64,000 nt of DNA from Desulfatiglans anilini DSM 4660 (GTDB lineage: Bacteria; Desulfobacterota; DSM-4660; Desulfatiglandales; Desulfatiglandaceae). This document shows positions 42,528 through 50,649 of the stretch, in pieces. The notes beneath the pieces were generated by a model. That model did no database searches and was not told the origin of the DNA. It worked only from the letters and a program-made list of their open reading frames with translations. The DNA lies in NCBI RefSeq assembly GCF_000422285.1, contig NZ_AULM01000001.1, positions 248,001 through 312,000 of the forward strand, given 5' to 3'. The stretch's first letter is position 1. Every line of letters starts with the position of its first letter. Both the position numbers and the translations under genes were made by a program.

Positions 42528-43466
42528 TCAGGGTTCAGGGCATCCTTTCAGGTGCCAGAAAATCAACTGGAGATAGACCTTCAGCCGCCGACGCAAGGCG
42601 CGGGCGGTCCCGAACGAAAGGAGCACGCCCGCACTTGCCAGTAGGGTGTTTACGAGCAGTCGCAGAAAGACCAGGGTCCAGAGGAGCGGATAGGACCTCG
42701 GGTGCCATTTGCGCAGGTACCGGTACCTCGAACGGTAAAAATGGATCCTTGCTCGTATATTTTGTCCCACGCTCTGACCTTGATCATGGATGATGCGTGC
42801 CTGGGGAACGAGATAGCTGTTCCAGCCTGCCTTCTTCATCTGCAGCGCCCAATCCGTTTCTTCGAAGAAGAAGAAATAGCGCTCATCGAACCCTCCCACC
42901 TCTCGGATGGCGGAGGACCTGACCATCAGACAGGCGCCGATGCAGGAATCCACCGGGTGTGGTGTGGCGGAAAACCTGCGTTTTCCAGGGTGCTTGCGAG
43001 GAAACAGCAGGCTCAGCAGCGTTTCGTTGGCGATCAACGTCAGCCAGGAGGGGAAAGCGGCAACGGATCTTTGATGGGTTCCGTCCCGGTTGAGAAGCTG
43101 CCCGCAGGCCATGGCAGCATCCGTTTGCGTTTCCATGAAGGTATGCAGCTCTTTGACTGCGCCGTCGAGGAGGACCGCATCGGTGTTCAGCAGAAGGGCG
43201 TACCGGCCGCGCATGGGTATGAGGGCCTGGTTGTTGGCGGCTGCAAACCCGCGGTTGGCCTCATTGCGGATGATCTGCACCTCGGGGAACCGTCTCTCCA
43301 CCGCCTCGACGCTTCCATCCAGCGAGGCATTGTCAACAAGAATGATCTCGAAAGGGATATCGGTCACCGTTCGGAGGATGCTCTCGAGACAGGCGAGGAG
43401 GTACTCGCGGGTATTCCAGTTGACGACGATAAAGCTGATTTCCGGGTCGGTAGGCATGGTGGGCAT
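42528..43466 (-). CDS. Family 2 glycosyltransferase (rhamnosyltransferase-like)
   Basis: The 312-residue protein begins ISFIVVNWNTREYLLACLESIL, with DNASLDGSVEAV and LLLNTDAVLLDGAV as nucleotide- and metal-binding motifs, and GGFDERYFFFFEETDWALQMKKAGW typical of WbbL-like rhamnosyltransferases. A hydrophobic segment near the C-terminus (LLWTLVFLRLLVNTLLASAGVLL) suggests membrane association. GGAG lies 6 bases before the ATG, in the end of the lipoprotein gene upstream, so the genes are coupled. Confidence 0.9.
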   Translation of the reverse strand: MPTMPTDPEISFIVVNWNTREYLLACLESILRTVTDIPFEIILVDNASLDGSVEAVERRFPEVQIIRNEANRGFAAANNQALIPMRGRYALLLNTDAVLLDGAVKELHTFMETQTDAAMACGQLLNRDGTHQRSVAAFPSWLTLIANETLLSLLFPRKHPGKRRFSATPHPVDSCIGACLMVRSSAIREVGGFDERYFFFFEETDWALQMKKAGWNSYLVPQARIIHDQGQSVGQNIRARIHFYRSRYRYLRKWHPRSYPLLWTLVFLRLLVNTLLASAGVLLSFGTARALRRRLKVYLQLIFWHLKGCPEP

Positions 43467-43469
43467 GGC

Positions 43470-44276
43470 TTACTCCAGGGCCCGCCGTTCAATCTCCACG
43501 ATCCGGTAACCGGGGGGGACCTGCAGTGAGAAGACAGGTTCCGGCAACGTTCGATTGAAGGTGATATCGTCCCATTGGACTTCGATGAAACGGTTGCCTG
43601 ACGCGGGTTCGATGCGGCAGCGCTTTGCGTATTCAATGGGGCCGGTGCGCGCGAACCGGTCGAAGTAGAGGGTAAGATCCTGCGCCGGGAAAGTGACCGC
43701 AGTGGGAGCGGCGGCCTGGACGTCAAAAGCGAATGTTTGAAGGGGTTTCCCAGCTTCGTCGAGGAGTTGAATTTCCTGGGGCCGCAGGGACAAAGCCTTT
43801 TCGTAGGGTCCGATGTCAGGGTACGCCCGCACGAGGGCCCAGAGCGCCGATGGGTTCAGTGTGCCGGGCAGGTAGGGTTCGAAGAGCGGGTCCCGCAGGC
43901 TTCCGATGAGCAGCTTCTTGTCGCGGAAAGAGAGCACCTCCACCGTGTCGTTGCGGACGAGGATGTGGAGGAGGGGATTACCCCAGAAATGCGTCATCTC
44001 GATCTTGATGGTGAGGGGCTGCAGACGGCCTGCCATGAGGAGACTGACCTTGGAAGCGGACCCGTTTTCCCCGACGGTCAAGGTGCCCGCGCAGACTGCG
44101 GATGAGACCAGTCCCTTTTGATGCTCGAGGCCGGCGACGAGCGATGTGACCATCGGCGGGGCGTAGGGGGATTGAAGGGGTTCGACCGGCGGTCGCGTGC
44201 AGCTCGAGGCCAGGCAGAGGGCCAACATCACCGCCGGGAGATGCCCGATCCTCCGGTATCCGATGAACCTCCTCAA
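43470..44276 (-). CDS. LolB-like / DUF4292-type outer-membrane lipoprotein
   Basis: The 268-residue precursor starts at TTG 44276, two bases after the TPR-gene stop, with GGAAG 5 bases upstream. The signal ends LASSC (lipobox, Cys26), so it is a lipoprotein. The mature protein is beta-rich (AVCAGTLTVGENGSASKVSLLMAGRLQ ... TLYFDRFARTGPIEYAKRCRIE) and resembles LolB- or DUF4292-like proteins that hold acyl chains. A role in lipoprotein or lipid handling at the outer membrane is inferred from that fold and from coupling with the TPR lipoprotein. Confidence 0.72.
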   Translation of the reverse strand: MRRFIGYRRIGHLPAVMLALCLASSCTRPPVEPLQSPYAPPMVTSLVAGLEHQKGLVSSAVCAGTLTVGENGSASKVSLLMAGRLQPLTIKIEMTHFWGNPLLHILVRNDTVEVLSFRDKKLLIGSLRDPLFEPYLPGTLNPSALWALVRAYPDIGPYEKALSLRPQEIQLLDEAGKPLQTFAFDVQAAAPTAVTFPAQDLTLYFDRFARTGPIEYAKRCRIEPASGNRFIEVQWDDITFNRTLPEPVFSLQVPPGYRIVEIERRALE

Positions 44277-44278
44277 TT

Positions 44279-46126
44279 TTATCTTCCTATCAGGGCCTTG
44301 GTCTGAAGGATCTTCTCTTCGAGACTCGGCCTGTCCGAGGGCCCCAGGGAAAGAGCCTTTTCATAACTTTTCAGGGCCTCGTCAAAAAGCCGTTCGCGGA
44401 AATAGGCGTCCCCGAGGTGTTCATGGATCGTCGGGTCATTGGGTTCCAGTTCCGCGGCCCTCTGAAGGTATTGGATCGCCGCCTGGTAGAGGCCTTTTTG
44501 GAAGTAGACCCAGCCCAGGCTGTCCATGATATAGCCGCTTTCGGGTTTGATCTCGAGCGCCCTTTCAATCAATTCCAGCGCCTCATCGAGCCGGATTCCC
44601 TGTTCGGCATAGGTGTAGCCGATGTAGTTGAGTGCGTCGGCATGCTCGGGGTCGATGCGCAGGATCCGCTGCATTTCTTCGAGGCAGGCGGTTTTGTCCC
44701 CCTGTTTGTCGAGCAGGACGCCGAGCCGGTAAATCAGATCGATGTGCTCCGGATCTCGGTCGAGGCCCTGGCGTACCGCCTGCTCCGCTTCCTGCACCTG
44801 CCCTGCCTTTTCGAGCATGGTGCTCAACATGATGTACAGCTCGGGCTGCGGTGAATAGCGCAAGGCATCCCGGAGCAGATCGGCGGCCTTCAGGTATTCC
44901 CCTCCGTTTTCCATCATGAAGGCCATATGCAGGCGAGCATTGGTGTAATAGGTCGATTGGGGTTTGATCCTGGCGAAATATTTTGCAGCCTCCTCAAAAT
45001 CACCCTTCTCTTCGTATGCGGTCGCGAGGTAATAGGCCGTCTTTTCATCGTCGGGCCAGGCCATAAGGATCATTTTGAGCTCTTCGATCGATTCGTCCAG
45101 CCTCCCCTGTTTCAAGTAGATCAAACCGAGGGATTGGCGTCCGAGTTCACCGGGTTCGGAGTGGGCCTTGATCTGCTCCAACTGCTGTTCGGCCTTTTCG
45201 TTGAGTCCGAGCTTGAAATAGAGGTTCGCCAGCCGTTCGCGTGCGGCGCTGTTTTCGGGATAGGCCGACAGCAGCGTTTCGTACATGGAAACCGCCTGGA
45301 CATCGCGCCCGGTCATCTGGTAGAGCGTCCCCAGGTCGAACAGGGCGGGCTCGAAGAACTCGTTGAACTGCAAGGCGTTCTGGAAGGACTCCTCGGCTTC
45401 CTGGAACTCCTCCATTTCGAGATAGACCCGCCCCTTATAATAATGGGCGAGGGTGAGACCCGGTTTTTCAGTGAGAATCAGATCGAGATGTTCCAGGGCC
45501 CTGGAATAGTTGCCCGTGCGGATGAAAAGGGTTGCGAGCAGAAAACGCACCCTCTGATCCCCCGGATCGACCCGCAGCACGCTTTCATAAGCCTGTGCCG
45601 CCTGTTTCTCGTCCCCCAGCATTCTGTGCAGGTCCCCAAGCAGGATCAAGGGCTCCGTCTGGCTCGGGTCGTCTACCAAGGTCTTCCGGGCATAGGGCAG
45701 GGCCTCCTGCGGGCGATTCATCTCTTTGAGCAGGAGGGCCATTTTCATGTTCAGATACACGGAGTCCGGATCATGTTTCAGAGCCTCCGCAATGTAACGG
45801 GCCGCCTGGTCATACCGGCCGGCGGCCTCGGCGAGGGCGGCCATGGCAAATGAGGAGTACGCCTCCCTCAATGGGTCTGAGCCTTTTCTCCGGAGCACAG
45901 GATCGCCCGCACCGGGATATTTGGAGACGGGATCCGGCGATGGTTCGGGCGCCGTCTTTTCGGGAGCCGCAGGAACGGCCTCGGTCCGGGCAGGGACGGC
46001 TTGGGTCGGCACTGTCTCGCATCCGCCCAGGAGGGTCAGGGCGAGGGCCAGAAAGAGCGCCGCACCGGGAAAAGGTCGGCCGAGCCGGCGGCCGGGTTGC
46101 GCAGCGGGTTTCAGTGGATGCATCAT
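44279..46126 (-). CDS. TPR-repeat lipoprotein
   Basis: From ATG 46126 (or 46123) the protein has 615 residues, with a lipoprotein signal ending LTLLGGC. A Pro/Ala-rich linker follows, then at least 13 tetratricopeptide repeats from about residue 65 to the end (for example YNSA-like AYESVLRVDPGDQRVRFLLATLFIRTG and ALELIERALEIKPESGYIMDSLG). Such proteins scaffold envelope complexes. The TPR array continues nearly to the stop, and the LolB-like gene starts two bases later. In-frame sequence upstream of 46126 is basic and non-conserved and is not used. Confidence 0.87.
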   Translation of the reverse strand: MMHPLKPAAQPGRRLGRPFPGAALFLALALTLLGGCETVPTQAVPARTEAVPAAPEKTAPEPSPDPVSKYPGAGDPVLRRKGSDPLREAYSSFAMAALAEAAGRYDQAARYIAEALKHDPDSVYLNMKMALLLKEMNRPQEALPYARKTLVDDPSQTEPLILLGDLHRMLGDEKQAAQAYESVLRVDPGDQRVRFLLATLFIRTGNYSRALEHLDLILTEKPGLTLAHYYKGRVYLEMEEFQEAEESFQNALQFNEFFEPALFDLGTLYQMTGRDVQAVSMYETLLSAYPENSAARERLANLYFKLGLNEKAEQQLEQIKAHSEPGELGRQSLGLIYLKQGRLDESIEELKMILMAWPDDEKTAYYLATAYEEKGDFEEAAKYFARIKPQSTYYTNARLHMAFMMENGGEYLKAADLLRDALRYSPQPELYIMLSTMLEKAGQVQEAEQAVRQGLDRDPEHIDLIYRLGVLLDKQGDKTACLEEMQRILRIDPEHADALNYIGYTYAEQGIRLDEALELIERALEIKPESGYIMDSLGWVYFQKGLYQAAIQYLQRAAELEPNDPTIHEHLGDAYFRERLFDEALKSYEKALSLGPSDRPSLEEKILQTKALIGR

Positions 46127-46274
46127 CTCTTCTTGATCGACGATCAGCCTCGATAGGGTTTTTCCCAGTTGCAGAAGTGGACCCGCCCCGCTGCGCCCTT
46201 TGCGGCACGGTGTAGGCCGGGCGCGGGCGTTTGAAGGAAAATCCAGGTGATAGTGCAAGGAAAAGGTCTCGTCA

Positions 46275-47285
46275 TCACTTGAGGAAATCGGAGTATTCTT
46301 CTTCGAAATCAGGGATTTCCTCCTTGAGCCAGGATTTGATCCTCTTGATGATTTTTTCCTGGATCTGACGAACACGCTCGCGCGAGATGTTGTATTTGTC
46401 ACCGAGATCCTGCAGCGTCAGCGGTTTTTCGGCCATGATACGGTGATCATAGATGTCTGCCTCTTTACCCGAAAGGGTCTTGCGGAAGGTCTTCAGTTTC
46501 TCGGCAAGCCGGCTCCGGCCTTCGGCCTCGGAGATCTGTTCGTCGGCGCCGATCCCGGGGTCCGGCAGCAGCGCACTGAAGGGTTCCCTGGAATCCTCCC
46601 CGATCGGCGAGCTGAGGGAGACTTCCCAGCCTCCAAGCCGCTGGCTCATTTCCACGACTTCCTCTTCCTTGACGTCCAGCCGCTCGGCGAGGAGGCGCGG
46701 CTCCGGATCGAAGCCCTGGGCGATCAGCTTGTCCCTTTCTTTAGCCAGGTTGAAAAAAAGTTTCCTCTGGCTCTGAGTGGTTCCGATCTTGACCAGTTTC
46801 CAGTTGTCCATGATGGACTTGAGAATGTAAGCCTTGATCCAGAAGGAGGCGTAATAGGAAAATTTGATGCCGCGGTAAGGATCGAATTTCTTGACGGCGT
46901 GCAGGAGCCCGACATTTCCCTCCTGAATCAGATCGAGCAGGTTTCGAGTCCAGAAGCGATGAAAATCCATAGCGATTTTCACAACGAGACGGAGGTTGGC
47001 AGTCACGAGCCGGTAGGCCGCGTTCTGGTCGTTCTTTTCCCGGACCCGGATCGCCAGCTCCAATTCTTCTTCTCGGGTGAGCAGCGGGTATTGCTTGATC
47101 TCCAAAAGATAGCGTTGAAGGGGATCATAGGCCGCAAGGGACCGTTCCGTAGCCGGCGCAACGCTGTACTCTTCCGGTACGGGCGAAAGATCCTCTCCGC
47201 CTTCCTCTTCCAGCAGGCTGTCTTCCAGTTCTTCTTCTTTCATAAAGTCCTTCATCCGGCCGATGCCCCAGGGGCCTTGGACCAC
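46275..47285 (-). CDS. rpoH: RNA polymerase sigma-32-type factor (RpoH)
   Basis: Region 1.2/2 (PLQRYLLEIKQYPLLTREEELELA ... LRLVVKIAMDFHRFWTRNLLDLIQEGNVGLLHAVKKFDP), the RpoH box QRKLFFNL, region 3, and a region 4 helix-turn-helix (LTLQDLGDKYNISRERVRQIQEKIIKRIK) are all present. The RpoH box distinguishes heat-shock sigma factors from RpoD and RpoS. The start is uncertain: GTG 47285 (GGAAGGG upstream, 336 residues) or ATG 47255/47243. Lon, Hsp20, Hsp70s and FtsH in this window are typical members of its regulon, but I saw no clear -35/-10 sites of this class. Confidence 0.92.
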   Translation of the reverse strand: MVQGPWGIGRMKDFMKEEELEDSLLEEEGGEDLSPVPEEYSVAPATERSLAAYDPLQRYLLEIKQYPLLTREEELELAIRVREKNDQNAAYRLVTANLRLVVKIAMDFHRFWTRNLLDLIQEGNVGLLHAVKKFDPYRGIKFSYYASFWIKAYILKSIMDNWKLVKIGTTQSQRKLFFNLAKERDKLIAQGFDPEPRLLAERLDVKEEEVVEMSQRLGGWEVSLSSPIGEDSREPFSALLPDPGIGADEQISEAEGRSRLAEKLKTFRKTLSGKEADIYDHRIMAEKPLTLQDLGDKYNISRERVRQIQEKIIKRIKSWLKEEIPDFEEEYSDFLK

Positions 47286-47329
47286 CGGAACCCTTCCGCA
47301 TGGCCCCTTCCCCGGGAGAGGGGCGAATT

Positions 47330-48559
47330 TCAGGCGACAACGACGTGCATGTAGCGTTTTTTCCCTGCTCTCAGCAGGAGGCTGTTTTCTTTCAGGTCAG
47401 CGGTGTTGACGATACGATCGAAGATATCCAGCCTTTCTCCGTTCAGGTAGGCGCCTCCCTGCCCGATCAGGCGGCGGGCGTCCCCTCTTGTCTTGCAGAG
47501 GCCGCACAGCTCGAAGAGGATGAAGGCAGGGATGCCCTGTTCCAACTCCTTCATGGTGACAGAGAACTGGGGCGCTGAATCGGCCAGGGCGGTTTCCTCT
47601 TCCCCGAAAAGACTCTTGGCCGCCTCCCGTGCCCGGTCGGCTTCCTGTTTCCCGTGGCAGATGCGCGTCGCTTCATAGGCCAGGATCTCTTTGGCGGCGT
47701 TGATCTCAGCACCCTTCAACTGCGAGAGCCGATGCACCTCATCCATCGGCAGCAGGGTGAACAGGGCGAGAAACCGTGGGATATCCGCATCGTCCTGATT
47801 GATCCAATATTGATAGTAGTAGTAAGGCGAGGTGAGATCCGGGTCCAGCCACACCGCCCCTTTGTGGGTTTTTCCCATCTTGATCCCGGCCGATGTGGTC
47901 AGGAGGGGGAAGGTCAGGCCGAACACGGTTTCCCCTTCGAGGCGGCGGATGAGGTCCTCACCGGCAAGGATGTTGCCCCATTGGTCGTTTCCCCCCATCT
48001 GGAGACGGCAATCATAGTATTTGAAAAGATGCCAGAAATCATAGGCTTGAAGGAGCATGTAGTTGAATTCGATGAAGCTGAGTCCGGTTTCGAGCCGCAT
48101 GCGATAGCTTTCGGCGGCCAGCATGCGGTTGACCGAGAAATGCTTTCCGATATCCCTCAGGAAGTTGATATACCGCAATTCCGTCAGCCAGTCGGCGTTG
48201 TTCAGCAGCAGTGCACGGTTGTTCGAAAAATCGATGAATCGGGACAACTGCGCCCTGAGTCCTTCGGCGTTTTCGTCGATCTGCTCACGGCTCATAATGG
48301 GCCGCATTTCGGTTTTGCCGCTCGGGTCACCGACCATGCCCGTTCCGCCGCCGACCAGGGCAATGGGGCGGTGGCCGGACTGCTGCATGTGGACGAGGGA
48401 CATGATGGGCAAGAGACTCCCGACATGCAGACTCTTTGCGGTTGGATCGAAGCCGATATAGCAGACAGCCGGCCGGTCGAGAAGATCCCGCACGCCGTGC
48501 ACATCGGTCACCTGTTCAACAAAACCTCTTGATTGCAAGGTATCCAGAACGTTTTCCAA
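47330..48559 (-). CDS. tyrS: Tyrosyl-tRNA synthetase
   Basis: The 409-residue class I synthetase starts at TTG 48559, one base after the rodZ stop, with AGGAG 7 bases upstream. Visible are CYIGFDPTAKSLHVGSLL (HIGH-like HVGS), the tyrosine-site motif GGNDQWGNILAG, the KMSKS-like KMGKT, and a C-terminal S4 RNA-binding domain (IPAFILFELCGLCKTRGDARRLIGQGGAYLNGERL). This is the TyrZ-like/short-linker form common in Desulfobacterota. Confidence 0.96.
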   Translation of the reverse strand: MENVLDTLQSRGFVEQVTDVHGVRDLLDRPAVCYIGFDPTAKSLHVGSLLPIMSLVHMQQSGHRPIALVGGGTGMVGDPSGKTEMRPIMSREQIDENAEGLRAQLSRFIDFSNNRALLLNNADWLTELRYINFLRDIGKHFSVNRMLAAESYRMRLETGLSFIEFNYMLLQAYDFWHLFKYYDCRLQMGGNDQWGNILAGEDLIRRLEGETVFGLTFPLLTTSAGIKMGKTHKGAVWLDPDLTSPYYYYQYWINQDDADIPRFLALFTLLPMDEVHRLSQLKGAEINAAKEILAYEATRICHGKQEADRAREAAKSLFGEEETALADSAPQFSVTMKELEQGIPAFILFELCGLCKTRGDARRLIGQGGAYLNGERLDIFDRIVNTADLKENSLLLRAGKKRYMHVVVA

Positions 48560-48560
48560 T

Positions 48561-49514
48561 TTATCTCTCCTGATGCCTCCTTTCGTAGCCCGCGGGAAGA
48601 TTCAACCGGATGACCTGTCCCTCCCTTCCCAGATTCTGCACCGGCTGGCCGTTCAGTTCGAGGCTGATGCCTCCCGCGTTTCCGATGCGCATTTCGAAAC
48701 CTTTTTCCGCATGCCACACTTTTTCTTCGCCGGGCACGAAAATCCGCTCCTCCGGACGTTGATCGTCGACAAAGATCTTGACCCAGGTCCGTTTCATGAC
48801 CTGCATTTTCAGGGTCAGTTTTGCGGGCGGGGACTCCATCTCGGCAAGGCTTTCCGCTAAAACCGGTTCGGAAAGGGTGCCCGCGGTGTTTTCCCTGGCA
48901 AGAGGCGTCTCAGGTTGCGCACGCGCATCAAGTTGCGGGTCCGGCGTTTCAGGGGGGGGGCTCGGGAGGTCATTGCCGCTGGAAGGCGCTGCATCAACGG
49001 GTTCGGGATCTCGACCGGCGTCGGGCCGAACGTGAACGTCGGCTGCAGAGTCGACCTCGGACGGAGCCGTGGAAGCGGGCTCCTCAGGGCTGTCCTTGGA
49101 TCCGTTGGACCACAGGAGAAAGCCCAGCAGACAAATCAGGAGCAGTCCGGCGACGAGCAGAAGCGGTCCCGGCCCCCGATGCCGGACCTCCTGGTTCAGC
49201 GGTTTGAGGGGAGCAGTCCGTCTGGGAAGCTCTTCTCCGAATCGTTCCAGGACGGCCGCTGGATCGAGGCCCAGGGCGGAGGCATAGTTGCGCAGGAAGC
49301 CCTTGGCGAAGGCGGGGGAGGGAAGCCGATCCCAATCCTCGGCTTCGAGGGCCTTGAGGATATGGGGCTGGAGCCGCGTGCGCTCCAGGATGTCCTCGAA
49401 GCTCAGCGCCTGCCGTTCACGTTCACCGCGCAGATAGGCGCCTATACCCTCTCCGGGCATCGACCTGCGGCCCCCTGCGGGGGCCTCTGTTTGTCTGTCC
49501 TGCTCGTTTTCCAT
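48561..49514 (-). CDS. rodZ: RodZ-like cytoskeletal/helix-turn-helix membrane protein
   Basis: The 317-residue protein has an N-terminal HTH of the RodZ type (GIGAYLRGERERQALSFEDILERTRLQPHILKALEAEDWDRLP), a single membrane helix (about 113-134, LLLVAGLLLICLLGFLLW), a Pro/Ala/Glu-rich periplasmic linker and a C-terminal DUF4115 domain (KRTWVKIFVDDQRPEERIFVPGEEKVWHA ... GNAGGISLELNGQPV). RodZ links MreB to the membrane in cell-shape control. It is coupled to tyrS downstream. Confidence 0.92.
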   Translation of the reverse strand: MENEQDRQTEAPAGGRRSMPGEGIGAYLRGERERQALSFEDILERTRLQPHILKALEAEDWDRLPSPAFAKGFLRNYASALGLDPAAVLERFGEELPRRTAPLKPLNQEVRHRGPGPLLLVAGLLLICLLGFLLWSNGSKDSPEEPASTAPSEVDSAADVHVRPDAGRDPEPVDAAPSSGNDLPSPPPETPDPQLDARAQPETPLARENTAGTLSEPVLAESLAEMESPPAKLTLKMQVMKRTWVKIFVDDQRPEERIFVPGEEKVWHAEKGFEMRIGNAGGISLELNGQPVQNLGREGQVIRLNLPAGYERRHQER

Positions 49515-49526
49515 TCGTGTAGCGCT

Positions 49527-50501
49527 TTAGAAGATGATTTTCGTGTAGGCCTGGTCTCTCAGTCGTTTCACCCATTCCATATAACGCCTGTTGATCTCTT
49601 CGCGATACAGTTCGCTGTAAATGGCATCCTTGACGTCTTCATAAGCCTTGGTTTCGCCCGGCCGGCGATCGAGCAGTTTGATGATCTGAAAACCGGAAGC
49701 GGTCTCGATGGGTTGACTGATCTGCCCCGGTTGCATCCCTTCGACCGCCTCCAGAAGGGCCTTGTTGAGCTGGCTTGTCTTGAACAGACCCAAATCTCCT
49801 CCGTCCTTGGCACCGGGGCCGCGGGAAAACCTGCGGGCTAGTTCGCCGAAATCCTCTCCCGCACTCAGGCGCCGGTGAATATCGGCGATCTGGGACTCGA
49901 TCCTCTGCCGCTCCTGTTTGTCGGAAGGGTTGCCGACCGGTAGGACGATCGCAGCGAGGTGAAGGGTCTCATAGGTGATGTACTGTTCCCGGTGCTCGTC
50001 GTAATAAGCCTTCATGGCCTCTTCGCGCACGATGATCTTGGATTTCACTTCAAAGTTGATCAACTGCATGCGCTCGAGCTCATCCTTCAGGTTCTCCCGC
50101 AGGGTTTCGTAGGAGATTCCCTGGCTTTCGAGCCGGGCGAGGAGATCTTCATGCGTCAGGTTGTTGTTCCGTTTCATCTTTTCAATGGCATCATCGATTT
50201 CGGCCGGCGATACCTTGATCCCCAGTTCGTCTATCTTTTTCTGTGCAATCTTGTCATCGATCAGAAAGTCGAGAATCTTCCGGCGTGCGTCCAGAAAGGC
50301 GGTTTCATCCTGGCTTCGAAGCTCTTCCGGCGCCAGGCCGGTCACCTGTTTGATCTTGTGGTTGAGTTCGTACAGGGTGATCACGTCTTCGTTGACGATG
50401 GCGACCACCCGATTGCAGACTTCTGCGCATAGCCCCGCGGGAAATGGAATAAACATGAGAAGGCAGCATGCCAGTGTGCCTGTCCATTTTTTCCTGTTCA
50501 T
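49527..50501 (-). CDS. surA: SurA-like periplasmic peptidyl-prolyl isomerase
   Basis: From ATG 50501 (GGAG 8 bases upstream) this is 324 residues with a Sec signal (RKKWTGTLACCLLMFIPFPAGLCA). The SurA N-terminal chaperone domain (NRVVAIVNEDVITLYELNHKI) is followed by one parvulin PPIase domain (about 170-275: YETLHLAAIVLP ... FSRGPGAKDGGDLGLFKTSQLNKALLEAVEGMQPGQIS ... GFQIIKLLDRRPG). E. coli SurA has two parvulin domains; a single one is usual in this phylum. It helps outer-membrane proteins fold. Confidence 0.92.
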   Translation of the reverse strand: MNRKKWTGTLACCLLMFIPFPAGLCAEVCNRVVAIVNEDVITLYELNHKIKQVTGLAPEELRSQDETAFLDARRKILDFLIDDKIAQKKIDELGIKVSPAEIDDAIEKMKRNNNLTHEDLLARLESQGISYETLRENLKDELERMQLINFEVKSKIIVREEAMKAYYDEHREQYITYETLHLAAIVLPVGNPSDKQERQRIESQIADIHRRLSAGEDFGELARRFSRGPGAKDGGDLGLFKTSQLNKALLEAVEGMQPGQISQPIETASGFQIIKLLDRRPGETKAYEDVKDAIYSELYREEINRRYMEWVKRLRDQAYTKIIF

Positions 50502-50649
50502 AAAAAGCACTCCATCATCGGTGTCTGGTTGTCCGGTCGTTTACAATCGTTCGTTCCGGCCAGATGCTCCAAGAAAAGGGCCGCGACTCTGTACTTTAAC
50601 CTATCAGCCTACCATCTTGAAAGAGGCATGCCAAGAAAAATCCTGGATT